Assembly (NCBI RefSeq): GCF_040364665.1
Contig: NZ_BAABWX010000005.1
Span: 150,186-214,185, forward strand
DNA from: Cognatishimia sp. WU-CL00825
GTDB taxonomy: Bacteria > Pseudomonadota > Alphaproteobacteria > Rhodobacterales > Rhodobacteraceae
Reading direction: 5' to 3'
Length of the DNA: 64,000 bases
Positions 9,260 through 17,993 of the stretch are shown here, in pieces. The notes below the pieces were generated by a model. It had not been told where the DNA came from. It saw only the letters and a program-made list of their open reading frames with translations, and searched no databases. Numbering within the stretch: the first letter of the stretch is position 1; every line of letters begins with the position of its first letter. The translations under genes and the position numbers were made by a program.

Positions 9260-11158
9260 ATGAAAAGAACACTTGGCACCTGCTATTACCCAGAACATTG
9301 GGAGAAATCCCTGTGGGCCGATGACGCGCGGCGGATTGTCGAGGCGGGCCTGACATGGGTGCGTATCGGCGAATTTGCCTGGTCACAATTAGAGCCTAAA
9401 CCAGGCGAATTACGCTTTGAGTGGCTGGATGAAGCCATCGAGGTGCTGGGGGCTGCGGGGCTGAAAGTTGTGTTGGGCACGCCCACCGCAACGCCACCGC
9501 GCTGGATGATCGACAAACACCCTGATATGATTGCGGTGGATGTAGACGGCAGGCCGCGCAAGTTTGGTTCACGGCGGCATTATTGCTTTAGCCATACGGG
9601 CTATCGCAAGGAATGCGCGCGTATCGTGACGCTGTTTGCCGAGCGTTACGGCAAAAACCCTCATGTGGGGGCCTGGCAGACCGATAACGAATATGGCTGT
9701 CACGACACCACCATTTCCTACAGCGATGCAGCGCGTGATGCCTTTCGGGCTTGGTGTGCGGATCGCTATGGATCAATCGAGGCGCTGAACACGGCCTGGG
9801 GCAATATTTTCTGGTCGATGGAATATAATAGTTTTGACCAGATTGATTTGCCAAACCTGACCGTAACAGAGCCTAACCCAGCCCATGCGCTGGCCTTCCG
9901 TCGCTTTACCAGCGATCAAGTTGTATCCTTCAACCGCTTGCAGACCGATATCATCAAGGCACATTCCAAGGCACCAACCTCGCACAATTACATGGGGCGG
10001 ATCACTGATTTTGACCACTATAAGGTGGGCGATGATCTGGAGATTGCCACTTGGGACAGCTACCCCATGGGGTTCCTTGAGGATCGGGTTGGGGCGGATG
10101 CGGCACATCAAAAGACCTTTGCCCGTCAGGGGGACCCGGATTTTCAGGCCTTTCACCATGATCTTTATCGTGCGGTCGGTAAGGGCCGTTGGTGGGTAAT
10201 GGAGCAGCAACCCGGCCCAGTGAACTGGGCACCCTATAATCCGGCCCCCTTGCCCGGCATGGTGCGTTTGTGGAGCTGGGAAGCCTTTGCCCATGGGGCC
10301 GAGGCGGTGTGTTATTTCCGCTGGCGTCAGGCCCCGATGGCCCAAGAGCAAATGCACGCGGGCATGTTGCGCCCCGATGGCGTGGATGCGCCGGCGATTG
10401 TCGAGGCACGTCAGGTGCGCGACGAAATCGCGGCGGCGCCAGATGTGCAGAATGTGCAGGCACCGGTTGCTTTGATCTTTGACTATGACGCGGATGCGGC
10501 CTGGGCGGTGCAGCCACATGGGGCGGGGCTGAGCTATTTTGGTTTGGTGTTTGACACCTATAAGGCGTTACGCCGTATGGGTTTGTCGGTGGATATTCTG
10601 CGGCCCGAGCAGCGTGATTTTGACGGATACAAACTGGTGCTGGGCCCCGGGCTGATGCATATGGATGCGGGTCTAAAACAGGCTCTAACACAGGTAAAAG
10701 CCCAGGTTGTGATCGGTCCGCGCAGTGGTGCGCGCGATCAGAATATGAACATTCCGCTGCCGTTGCCGCCAGCCATTGACGGGTTGGATGTGGTGGTGGA
10801 TCGTGTGGAATCCCTGCGACCGGATTCACCAGTGTCATTGGGCAATGCTGGGGCGTTTACCGGCTATCGCGAGTTGCTGGAAGGCACCGCGGATGTGGTG
10901 CTGCGCACTGCCCAGGGCGAGGCCGCCGTGATGAGCAATGGACACACCAGCTATGTTGCGGGGTGGGCTGACGTGGCTGGTTGGTGCGCGATCTTGACGC
11001 CGCTGCTGGAAAAGGCCGGGATAACCGTGATGGATCTGCCGGATGGGCTGCGCGTGCGTGACACCGCAACTGAACGGTTTTGGTTCAACTATGGGGCAGA
11101 GGTTGTTCAGTATGATGGGCGCGCATTTGATGCGGCTTCTGTCACGCGAGATGCTTGA
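9260..11158 (+). CDS. Beta-galactosidase, GH42 family
   Basis: Releases beta-linked galactose, 632 residues, slightly short of the usual 650-690. It opens with the family-typical GTCYYPEHW. The acid/base Glu lies in TDNEYG (about E144) and the nucleophile in WVMEQQPGPVNWAP (about E315). A trimerisation domain and a C-terminal beta domain follow. No export signal is seen. It is the last gene of the galactoside operon and is followed by a strong hairpin. Having both alpha- and beta-galactosidases in one transcript suggests use of mixed algal or plant galactosides. Confidence 0.93.
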   Translation: MKRTLGTCYYPEHWEKSLWADDARRIVEAGLTWVRIGEFAWSQLEPKPGELRFEWLDEAIEVLGAAGLKVVLGTPTATPPRWMIDKHPDMIAVDVDGRPRKFGSRRHYCFSHTGYRKECARIVTLFAERYGKNPHVGAWQTDNEYGCHDTTISYSDAARDAFRAWCADRYGSIEALNTAWGNIFWSMEYNSFDQIDLPNLTVTEPNPAHALAFRRFTSDQVVSFNRLQTDIIKAHSKAPTSHNYMGRITDFDHYKVGDDLEIATWDSYPMGFLEDRVGADAAHQKTFARQGDPDFQAFHHDLYRAVGKGRWWVMEQQPGPVNWAPYNPAPLPGMVRLWSWEAFAHGAEAVCYFRWRQAPMAQEQMHAGMLRPDGVDAPAIVEARQVRDEIAAAPDVQNVQAPVALIFDYDADAAWAVQPHGAGLSYFGLVFDTYKALRRMGLSVDILRPEQRDFDGYKLVLGPGLMHMDAGLKQALTQVKAQVVIGPRSGARDQNMNIPLPLPPAIDGLDVVVDRVESLRPDSPVSLGNAGAFTGYRELLEGTADVVLRTAQGEAAVMSNGHTSYVAGWADVAGWCAILTPLLEKAGITVMDLPDGLRVRDTATERFWFNYGAEVVQYDGRAFDAASVTRDA

Positions 11159-11186
11159 TAACAGGCTCTAATTGGGCTGAAATTGA

Positions 11187-11219
11187 AAAAGCGCGGCAGC
11201 CTATTGGTGTCGCGCTTTT
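11187..11219. terminator. Bidirectional terminator between the beta-galactosidase gene and phoX
   Basis: A 12-bp stem (AAAAGCGCGGCA with TGTCGCGCTTTT, one G-T pair) around a 9-base loop, with A-run and T-run flanks. It lies between two convergent genes and can serve both: 28 bases after the GH42 stop and about 20 bases after the phoX stop. Confidence 0.85.
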
Positions 11220-11238
11220 CTGTCTTTATTGGCCGGGT

Positions 11239-13131
11239 TTAGCCAAATGTTGCGCCGTCTTTGCGCCATACAGCCACAACAGAAGAACGTGGGTTGCCTG
11301 TCCCGTCGGGCCAGGATCCGCCGGGGTGTTGCACCCCAACAAAGGCCACTGATTTATCCGCCGACCAGCACAGGCCCGTGACTTCGGCGCGGTTTGGGAC
11401 GGTCATGAAACGTGCAATTTCGCCTGTTTCCGGGTCGCCAACCAGCATCTGGTTGTTGCCCATGCCTTCGAAGTCGCCCTTGTTCTTGTAATCGCCATCG
11501 GTTTGGATCCACAGCATGCCGTCTGAGGAAAATGCCATGCCGTCTGGTGAATTGAACATGTTGCCCGCGTTGACGTTGTCTGACCCTGAATAGGCGTTGT
11601 CATAGACGGTTGGGTTGCCTGCCATCACGTATAGATCCCAAGCAAAGGTATCAGCTGCATGGTTTTCACCGGCTGGGGTCCAGCGTACAATTTGACCGTA
11701 TTTGTTGGTTTCACGTGGGTTCACGGCATTAACAGATGTGTCATCGCCCCCCGCGTTTGGTTTGACGCCGCGGTTTTTATTGTTGGTCAGGGCGCAGTAT
11801 GCTTCGGCCTTGAGCGGGTTGGCGGCAACCCATTCTGGACGGTCCATTGTTGTGGCCCCAACGGCAGAGGCGGCCAAACGGGTGAAGCACAGGATATCAG
11901 CCGCAGTCATTCCGGTTGTTTCCGGGGTCAGGGCCAGCCATTCGCCGGTTTGATCTTCGTTGAATTTGGCCACGAATAAGACACCATCATCGAGCAAACC
12001 ATCTGTTGCGCGACCGGGCGCATAGGTGCCGTTGGACACATAGCGGTAGAGGTATTCGCCACGTTCATCATCACCCAGATACACAACGATACGCCCATCA
12101 AGCGCGTGCACCATTTCGGCGTTTTCGTGTTTGAAGCGGCCCAAAGCGGTGCGCTTTACGGGCACTGAATTTGGATTGCTCGGGTCAATTTCAGTGATGA
12201 AACCATGGCGGTGGGGTTCGTTTGGTTCGTTTGAAATGTCAAAGCGTGGATCAAACTTTTCGTAGCCATAGCGGCCTTCGCCACCGATGCCGTAACGCTT
12301 ATAGCCCTCGCCAACAGGCTCGGCACCTGTTGCGCCAAAATAGCCGTTAAAGTTCTCTTCGCAGGTCAGATATGTGCCCCAGAGCGTTTTGCCGGAACCG
12401 CAGTTGTTCATAGTGCCTTTGACAGTGGTGCCCTTAGGATCTGCCTTGGTTTGCACCAAAGCGTGGCCGGCCAGCGGACCCGCCAATGTCATTTTGGTTT
12501 CATGGGTGATGCGGCGGTTGTAAGGGCTGTCGACAACGACCTGGTATCCGTCGCCGCTGTTGGCCACTTCCATAACGGTCACGCCTTGCAGGTTTTTCAG
12601 CAGTTTTACCTCGTCCGCGGTGCGGGGGCTGCCGTCGGCTTCTTTGGGCAAGTTGATCTTTGGGTTCACATATTCCGAGTTTACCGCGATCAGCTGTTTA
12701 CCGTCGACTTCAAACAGTTCCATACCGTCGGTGTTTTCGCCAAATACCTTGTCAGACATGTCGACCGATACGCCAGCTTCAGCGGAATAGGCATCCTTGG
12801 CCTCGGACCACAGGGCGTCGCCCCAACGCACCAGTACCTTGTGATCATATTCAGCTGGAACATGCACCGCGTGGTCGGTTGCAATGTCGATGGGGGTAAA
12901 AGAGAATTTGGCGTGAGCGGTGGCTTTGGTTGCTTTGGCAGCGGTGGTCGAGCTCAGCAGGCCGGTGCCAAAAACCGCAGCGCCAGAGCCAAAGGCCAAT
13001 GCGCCGCCCAGGAAGCCGCGCCGGGAAATTGCTTTGTCGACAACCTCGTCAAATTGGTTGCCCTCTGGGCGCGGGTCGCGGTGTTCATCAAAATCGTCCC
13101 AAGACAGATCGCTAAGCGTTTTATCAACCAT
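11239..13131 (-). CDS. phoX: PhoX-family alkaline phosphatase (DUF839), Tat-exported
   Basis: A 630-residue periplasmic phosphatase of the calcium/iron PhoX family. The N-terminus carries a twin-arginine motif ISRRGFLGG (R37-R38) followed by a hydrophobic stretch, so export should be by Tat. The family core NCGSGKTLWGTYLTCEENF is seen at about 243-261 and includes the Cys expected near the metal centre. It is transcribed alone, with two candidate Pho boxes about 95-135 bases upstream. This supports a role in phosphorus acquisition from phosphoesters. It shares the terminator at 11187-11219. Confidence 0.9.
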   Translation of the reverse strand: MVDKTLSDLSWDDFDEHRDPRPEGNQFDEVVDKAISRRGFLGGALAFGSGAAVFGTGLLSSTTAAKATKATAHAKFSFTPIDIATDHAVHVPAEYDHKVLVRWGDALWSEAKDAYSAEAGVSVDMSDKVFGENTDGMELFEVDGKQLIAVNSEYVNPKINLPKEADGSPRTADEVKLLKNLQGVTVMEVANSGDGYQVVVDSPYNRRITHETKMTLAGPLAGHALVQTKADPKGTTVKGTMNNCGSGKTLWGTYLTCEENFNGYFGATGAEPVGEGYKRYGIGGEGRYGYEKFDPRFDISNEPNEPHRHGFITEIDPSNPNSVPVKRTALGRFKHENAEMVHALDGRIVVYLGDDERGEYLYRYVSNGTYAPGRATDGLLDDGVLFVAKFNEDQTGEWLALTPETTGMTAADILCFTRLAASAVGATTMDRPEWVAANPLKAEAYCALTNNKNRGVKPNAGGDDTSVNAVNPRETNKYGQIVRWTPAGENHAADTFAWDLYVMAGNPTVYDNAYSGSDNVNAGNMFNSPDGMAFSSDGMLWIQTDGDYKNKGDFEGMGNNQMLVGDPETGEIARFMTVPNRAEVTGLCWSADKSVAFVGVQHPGGSWPDGTGNPRSSVVAVWRKDGATFG

Positions 13132-13224
13132 GGTGGTTATCCTTGCTAAGTGTTTTTTGCTAGGAATTGGCTGGGTAAGTCAGCCAAAATCACCGGGTTT
13201 ATCTGCGCCTTTTGCTGCAGTTGC

Positions 13225-13267
13225 GTGACAGTTTGATGAATGGATTATGACGCTAGATTGCTGACAG
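13225..13267 (-). promoter_or_regulatory. Two candidate PhoB boxes upstream of phoX
   Basis: Read on the minus strand, 13242-13225 is CATTCAT-CAAA-CTGTCAC; the second half matches the CTGTCAC half-site of the Pho box exactly and the first matches CTGTCAT in 5 of 7 positions. A second, weaker pair lies at 13267-13250: CTGTCAG-CAAT-CTAGCGT. Both have the canonical 11-base spacing between half-sites. Their place before a phosphatase gene suggests phosphate-starvation induction. Confidence 0.6.
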
Positions 13268-13303
13268 ATTGTGGCTAAGAAAGTGTTAATGCGCAGCTGG
13301 AAA

Positions 13304-13338
13304 TAAAAAACGGCCCGCCGAATGATCAGCGGGCCGTA
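13304..13338 (-). terminator. Terminator of the TRAP dctPQM operon
   Basis: On the minus strand a perfect 9-bp stem ACGGCCCGC/GCGGGCCGT closes a 10-base loop and is followed by a T run. It lies about 36 bases beyond the dctM stop. Confidence 0.85.
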
Positions 13339-13373
13339 CTTGATTTTTTAGTGCTGAAACGCCTTATTAGGCT

Positions 13374-14768
13374 CTAATTCACTATGATCTCCGGCCCCAT
13401 CAAGGCATTCGGCAATGTGGTAGACAGCGCCGGTATATAGGTGACCATGATCAAGAAGATGAACAGCACACCCAGGAAAGGCAGCGCGGCGCGGACAACG
13501 CCCATCATTGGCATGCCTGCAACACCAGAGGTGACAAACAGGTTCAAGCCAACCGGTGGGGTGATCATGCCGATTTCCATGTTCACCACCATGATGATGC
13601 CCAGATGGATCGGGTCAATGCCCAGTTCAATCGCAATTGGGAACACCAGCGGAGCAACGATCACCAAGAGTCCTGATGGCTCCATGAATTGACCGCCGAT
13701 CAGCAGGATGATGTTGACCACAACCAAGAACATGACGGGTCCGAAGCCAGCCGAAAGCATGGTGTTTGCCACAGCTTGCGGGATCTGTTCTTCGGTCAAC
13801 ACGTGTTTCAGGATCAGCGCGTTGGCGATGACAAACATCAAGGTGATGGTCAGTTTGCCTGCTTCAAACAGCGTCCGGCGTGTGTCTTCGTGAAAGAAGG
13901 CAGTGATCACAGCCAAGGGCTTTTGCATAAGCGAGGTGCGGTGACCGCCGTCCTTGGCAGCCAATGGACCCATGTCGCGGTAGATGAAACTTGCGACAAA
14001 GAAAGCATAGACCGAGGCAACGGCGGCGGCTTCGGTGGGCGTAAAGAACGCTCCGGTGACGCCGGGAATGCCATAGATGCCCACCATGATGATGACGATC
14101 AGCAACAGGCCCCAGGCCGCATCGCGGAAGCTGGTCCAGATTTCACCCCAGCCAAGCCATTCGCCCTTTGGCATATTCTTGATGCGCGCCATAACATAGA
14201 TGGCCACCATCAGCATGACCCCAGCCAGAATGCCTGGAATGACGCCAGCAAGGAACATCCGGCCAACCGACACTTCGACAGCTGCCGCATAAACCACCAT
14301 CACAATCGAGGGTGGGATCAAAATGCCCAAGGTGCCCGCGTTACAGATCACACCAGCCGCGAATTCCTTGGAATAGCCAGCTTGGCGCATCGCTGCGATT
14401 ACGATGGACCCAATGGCAACAACCGTGGCTGGAGAAGAGCCAGACAGGGCTGCAAACATCATGCAGGCAAAGACCCCAGAGATGGCCAGACCACCGCGTA
14501 GGTGCCCCACGCAGGCAATGGAAAAGCGAATGATGCGCTGGGCGACACCGCCGGTGGACATAAAGGAGGAGGCCAGAATGAAGAACGGGATCGCCAGCAA
14601 GGTGTAGTGGCCTTCAAAGGCCTCAAACAGGGTTTGTGCCACTGCGGCCAGAGACGTGTCGCTGAACCACAAGAGAAACAATACAGACGACATGCCCAAA
14701 GACACCGCGATCGGAACACCGATCATCAGAAACCCAATGACCATGACAAATAGAATGATGACAGACAT
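13374..14768 (-). CDS. dctM: TRAP transporter large permease, DctM type
   Basis: The 464-residue catalytic membrane subunit of a tripartite ATP-independent transporter, with about 12 membrane segments. Family-typical stretches include AALSGSSPATVVAIG near 108-122 and IPPSIVMVVYA near 151. A roughly 60-residue cytoplasmic insert containing KDGGHRTSLMQKPLAVI lies mid-protein. Its ATG overlaps the dctQ stop by one base, so the two membrane subunits are coupled. With a DctB/DctD-like pair upstream, a C4-dicarboxylate substrate is the best guess. Confidence 0.92.
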   Translation of the reverse strand: MSVIILFVMVIGFLMIGVPIAVSLGMSSVLFLLWFSDTSLAAVAQTLFEAFEGHYTLLAIPFFILASSFMSTGGVAQRIIRFSIACVGHLRGGLAISGVFACMMFAALSGSSPATVVAIGSIVIAAMRQAGYSKEFAAGVICNAGTLGILIPPSIVMVVYAAAVEVSVGRMFLAGVIPGILAGVMLMVAIYVMARIKNMPKGEWLGWGEIWTSFRDAAWGLLLIVIIMVGIYGIPGVTGAFFTPTEAAAVASVYAFFVASFIYRDMGPLAAKDGGHRTSLMQKPLAVITAFFHEDTRRTLFEAGKLTITLMFVIANALILKHVLTEEQIPQAVANTMLSAGFGPVMFLVVVNIILLIGGQFMEPSGLLVIVAPLVFPIAIELGIDPIHLGIIMVVNMEIGMITPPVGLNLFVTSGVAGMPMMGVVRAALPFLGVLFIFLIMVTYIPALSTTLPNALMGPEIIVN

Positions 14769-15439
14769 TAGATGTCCTCCCCGCGCTGTTCGCGGACTTC
14801 CGCAATTTCATCTTCGACTTCATGACTGGCCACAATGCGATCTGTTTGTCCGGTCCACACAGCCATACCGGCCTGCACAAAGCGAAGCAGCATCAGGGAC
14901 ATGGAAATAGGCAGAACAGCATAGGGCAGCAAACGTGGTAGTTTTTCGTAGGATTCACCTTCGTTGAACACGTCTTCCATCCATTTCAGAAAACCCGGAT
15001 GAGGGATGTCGTCGACTTCGTACCAGCCTTTGGCCAGAAACTTGTCTTCAAAGCCCAAGGGGAACCAGCGGCCTTCGGTTTTTGGCAAGTTGGCAAAATT
15101 TGCCCAATAGTCCCATGCGCCCTTGAGCAGCAAAAAGGTGAACATTATGCAGATCACAATCGAGATCAGCCCAAAAGTGCGCCGCATAGGGGCTGATACC
15201 ATGTTCAAGATGGCATCGACGCCCAGATGTGCGCCTTTTTTGACCGCATAGGATGCGCCCAACAGCACCAACCAGCCGAACATAAAGACGGTGAGTTCAA
15301 GGCCCCATAAAATGTTTGAATTAAATCCTTTGCGCGCAATCACGTTGGCAAAGGTCAGTAGTGTCATCGCGCCTAGTAGAAAGGCGATCAGGTTTTCTTC
15401 GATCTTGTCGATAAAGGATTCGCCTGGTTTCGGATGCAT
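14768..15439 (-). CDS. dctQ: TRAP transporter small permease, DctQ type
   Basis: Four membrane helices are visible: about residues 13-30, 42-62, 88-108 and a C-terminal one near 172-192. The product has 223 residues. The loop between helices 3 and 4 is unusually long (about 60 residues), which explains a length above the common 160-190. A good GGAGGG ribosome site precedes the start. It overlaps dctM by one base and follows the binding-protein gene after an 80-base gap holding a hairpin. Confidence 0.88.
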   Translation of the reverse strand: MHPKPGESFIDKIEENLIAFLLGAMTLLTFANVIARKGFNSNILWGLELTVFMFGWLVLLGASYAVKKGAHLGVDAILNMVSAPMRRTFGLISIVICIMFTFLLLKGAWDYWANFANLPKTEGRWFPLGFEDKFLAKGWYEVDDIPHPGFLKWMEDVFNEGESYEKLPRLLPYAVLPISMSLMLLRFVQAGMAVWTGQTDRIVASHEVEDEIAEVREQRGEDI

Positions 15440-15470
15440 TTTCCCCTCCCTCAGGTTTCATTTGCGCATA

Positions 15471-15505
15471 AAAAAGGGCCCGCCGAATAGAGAGACGGAC
15501 CCTTT
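15471..15505 (-). terminator. Attenuating hairpin between dctP and dctQ
   Basis: On the minus strand a 10-bp stem with one mismatch (arms 15496-15505 and 15473-15482) is followed by a T run. It sits between the binding-protein stop and the permease genes and probably sets a high receptor-to-permease ratio. Confidence 0.6.
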
Positions 15506-15519
15506 GCAAGCGCCTGGAT

Positions 15520-16524
15520 TTACATCGCGTTGTTGATGGCTTGCGCCGCGTCGATGTTGTCTTGTCCCACGTCGTCAGCAAATTGCGCCCAGACCGGCTT
15601 CATGGTTTCAACCCATGAGGCACGCTGTTCAGCGGTCAATTCACGGACAACGCCGCCGGCATCAATCACAGATTGGCGCGCGGCTTGGTTCACAGCAAAG
15701 GATTCGCTGTTCCGGGTTGCGGTGACCTCGTCCAGAATCGACAGGAATTGATCCCGCACATCTGCGTCCAGACCGTCCAGCCATTCGCCAGAGGTCACAA
15801 CCAGATAGTCGATGATCCCGTGGTTGGTTTCTGTGATACCATCCTGAACTTCGAAGAATTTCTTGCCATAGATGTTGGACCAGGTGTTTTCCTGACCATC
15901 CACAACGCCCTGTTGCAAGGCACCGTATACTTCGGAGAAGGCCATTTTTTGTGGGCTGCCACCGATGGCTTCCATTTGGGCCACAAGCACGTCAGAAGAC
16001 TGCACGCGGAAGCGCAAGCCATTGGCATCTGTTGGCTCAAGCAAAGGTGTGTTGGCAGACATTTGCTTCATGCCGTTGTGCCAGAAGGCCAAGCCCTGAA
16101 GGCCACGGCGTTTCATGCTGTCTTTCATCGCCTGCCCTGCGTCAGAGGCCTGGAACGCGTCAACTGCGTTGATGTCTTCGAACATGAAGGGCAGATCAAA
16201 CAGACGGAATTTCTTGGTGAAGGCTTCAAACTTGGAAAGTGATGGTGCGGCCAGTTGAACGTCACCTTGCAGCAAAGCTTCGAGTACTTTGTTGTCGTCA
16301 TAAAGCGTCGAGTTGCCGAACACTTCCATGCAGGCTTTGCCGTTCATCTCGTCGTTGACGCGCTGTTGCAGCAAAGAGGCGGCGATGCCTTTTGGGTGCT
16401 TGTCGGTGTTTGTAACGTGGCTGAATTTGATAACAACTTCGCCGGCATCACAGGCATCGCTCGCTTGAGCAACGCCAGCGCCCAGCGCAACGGATGTGGC
16501 AAGTGCAGCAGTGATAAATTTCAT
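15520..16524 (-). CDS. dctP: TRAP transporter substrate-binding protein, DctP type
   Basis: Periplasmic receptor, 334 residues, with a Sec signal peptide (about residues 1-21, cleavage after VAQA). The DctP core is seen in RFRVQSSDVLVAQMEAIGGS (about 170-190), where the conserved Arg binds the ligand carboxylate, and AFSEVYGALQQGVVDGQENT just after it. It is the first gene of the TRAP operon and the likely target of the adjacent two-component system. C4-dicarboxylate is the expected substrate; another carboxylate cannot be excluded. Confidence 0.92.
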   Translation of the reverse strand: MKFITAALATSVALGAGVAQASDACDAGEVVIKFSHVTNTDKHPKGIAASLLQQRVNDEMNGKACMEVFGNSTLYDDNKVLEALLQGDVQLAAPSLSKFEAFTKKFRLFDLPFMFEDINAVDAFQASDAGQAMKDSMKRRGLQGLAFWHNGMKQMSANTPLLEPTDANGLRFRVQSSDVLVAQMEAIGGSPQKMAFSEVYGALQQGVVDGQENTWSNIYGKKFFEVQDGITETNHGIIDYLVVTSGEWLDGLDADVRDQFLSILDEVTATRNSESFAVNQAARQSVIDAGGVVRELTAEQRASWVETMKPVWAQFADDVGQDNIDAAQAINNAM

Positions 16525-16712
16525 GATCTTTCCTCCCTAGGTGATCCAAAATTTCGATTGAGGTCTCGTAGAACCCTCGCAACCCTAGAGGGACCCATGA
16601 CGAAAATGTGATCAAGGGGAAGTGCGGAAAATATTCAAGATCTTTGAAAACGTATATTTAATAGGCACTTATGAAGCTTATTGCTCGGGCCAATTATGAA
16701 CCTGATCCGCAA

Positions 16713-16764
16713 GTGTGCGAACCTTCGCACACGCCATCTGGGGGCTGTGCGGATTTCCGCACAG
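16713..16764 (-). promoter_or_regulatory. Tandem palindromic operators upstream of dctP
   Basis: Two palindromes with 9-base arms: GTGTGCGAA-CC-TTCGCACAC at 16713-16732 and CTGTGCGGA-TT-TCCGCACAG at 16745-16764. They share the form TGTGCG(A/G)A-N2-T(T/C)CGCACA, with centres 32 bases apart, close to three helical turns. They lie between the response-regulator stop and dctP, about 190-240 bases before the dctP start. They are likely sites for the DctD-like regulator encoded next to them. Confidence 0.75.
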
Positions 16765-16767
16765 CTG

Positions 16768-17991
16768 TTAGCGGTATAACTCTGCGCGAATCTCGTGACG
16801 TGCCAATTTATCATAGAAAGTTTTGCGTGGCAGCTTGAGCGCTTTGGCTGCCTCGGTGGCATTGCCCGCGTGGCGTTTTAGGGCCGAGGTGAGCAACGAG
16901 CGTTCCACTCGGGCCATTTGTTCGCTAAGGCCCAATTCTTCGGATGGGTCGCCATCATGGACACCCAGCACAAAGCGCGTGGCGGTGTTCATCAGGGCGC
17001 GGGCATTGCCGGGCCAGTCCTGAGCCATCAAGTCAGCCACCACATCCGGGGTCACCTCTGGTTCGGCCACACCTGTTTGTGTGCTGGCGATGCGCACATA
17101 GGCGCGAAACAGCACCGGAATATCTTCGGGGCGCTCTTTCAGAGTTGGAATACGCACCTGCATGACATTGAGACGGTAAAACAGTTCTGCATTCAGCCGC
17201 CCCTGTTGCATCTCAAGTTGTAGATCGCGGTAGGAGCCGGCAATCACCCGCGTTTGGCTGTTGGTTTCCAGCCGGTTGAGCAGTGCAAATTGCACATCCG
17301 GGGCCATGGCGGCTATTTCATCCAAAAACAAGGAACCGCCCGCGGCCCCATCCAAAGCAGCGACCAGCGCATCTTTGGTCAGACCGGCGGCGGATAGTTT
17401 TTCAAATGGGGCAGTGGTGCCATCGGCCAAAAGGTGAATGACCTCGGCGACTTTTGCGTTGCCAGAACCCGGTGCCCCCAGAACCAGAACATCCGTGCCA
17501 GCGGCGGCCGCACGACGGGCTTGATTGCGTAGGGTTTCGGCCTGTTCTGAATGGCCAAACAGCATGCGCGCGGCGGCATCGCCGCTTTCCAACTGCTGGC
17601 GCATTTGCCGGTTCTCTAAAACCATAGATCGCGCCCGCACAGCCCCCGCGACCACCGCAAGGAAATCTTTGGTCTCGCAGGGTTTCTCTAGAAAATTAAA
17701 CGCGCCGGACTGAACGCCGCGCACCGCCATTGGGATGTCGCCCTCGCCGGTCAGCAAGACCACGGGCAGATCGGGGTCCACGGTTTTTGTAAAGGCCAAG
17801 AGCGCAAAGCCATCTTTGCCCGGCATGCGGATATCGCTGACAATCACCCCGTCCAGCGCGGCTGAAATATGGTCTTTGGCTTCGATATAGCTGCCCGCAG
17901 TGATCACGTCGTAATCGGCCAGCATGAGGGTTTGGCTAAGCGCGTCGCGCACGGCGCGGTCGTCATCCACCAATAAGACTGTATTGGTCAT
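16768..17991 (-). CDS. DctD-like response regulator with degenerate AAA+ domain
   Basis: 407 residues: a receiver domain (acidic pair D10-D11, phospho-acceptor D53 in VSDIRMPG, Lys in LEKPCE near 103), an AAA+ domain (about 143-330) and a Fis-type helix-turn-helix (about 370-405). The Walker A region reads GAPGSGNAK, lacking the normal GxGK spacing, although Walker B LFLDEI (221-226) is intact. The stretch that should contain GAFTGA, between FEKLSAAGL and GGSLFLDEI, is too short and lacks it. NtrC-type proteins without GAFTGA, such as NtrC of Rhodobacter capsulatus, do not work through sigma54. The start is 2 bases after the kinase stop. Confidence 0.88.
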   Translation of the reverse strand: MTNTVLLVDDDRAVRDALSQTLMLADYDVITAGSYIEAKDHISAALDGVIVSDIRMPGKDGFALLAFTKTVDPDLPVVLLTGEGDIPMAVRGVQSGAFNFLEKPCETKDFLAVVAGAVRARSMVLENRQMRQQLESGDAAARMLFGHSEQAETLRNQARRAAAAGTDVLVLGAPGSGNAKVAEVIHLLADGTTAPFEKLSAAGLTKDALVAALDGAAGGSLFLDEIAAMAPDVQFALLNRLETNSQTRVIAGSYRDLQLEMQQGRLNAELFYRLNVMQVRIPTLKERPEDIPVLFRAYVRIASTQTGVAEPEVTPDVVADLMAQDWPGNARALMNTATRFVLGVHDGDPSEELGLSEQMARVERSLLTSALKRHAGNATEAAKALKLPRKTFYDKLARHEIRAELYR

Positions 17992-17993
17992 GC

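Noticed and set aside
16525..16712. Sigma54 (-24/-12) promoter before dctP
   Set aside because: GG and GC pairs occur but not with the required 10-base spacing and TGGCAC/TTGC context; the nearby regulator also lacks GAFTGA.
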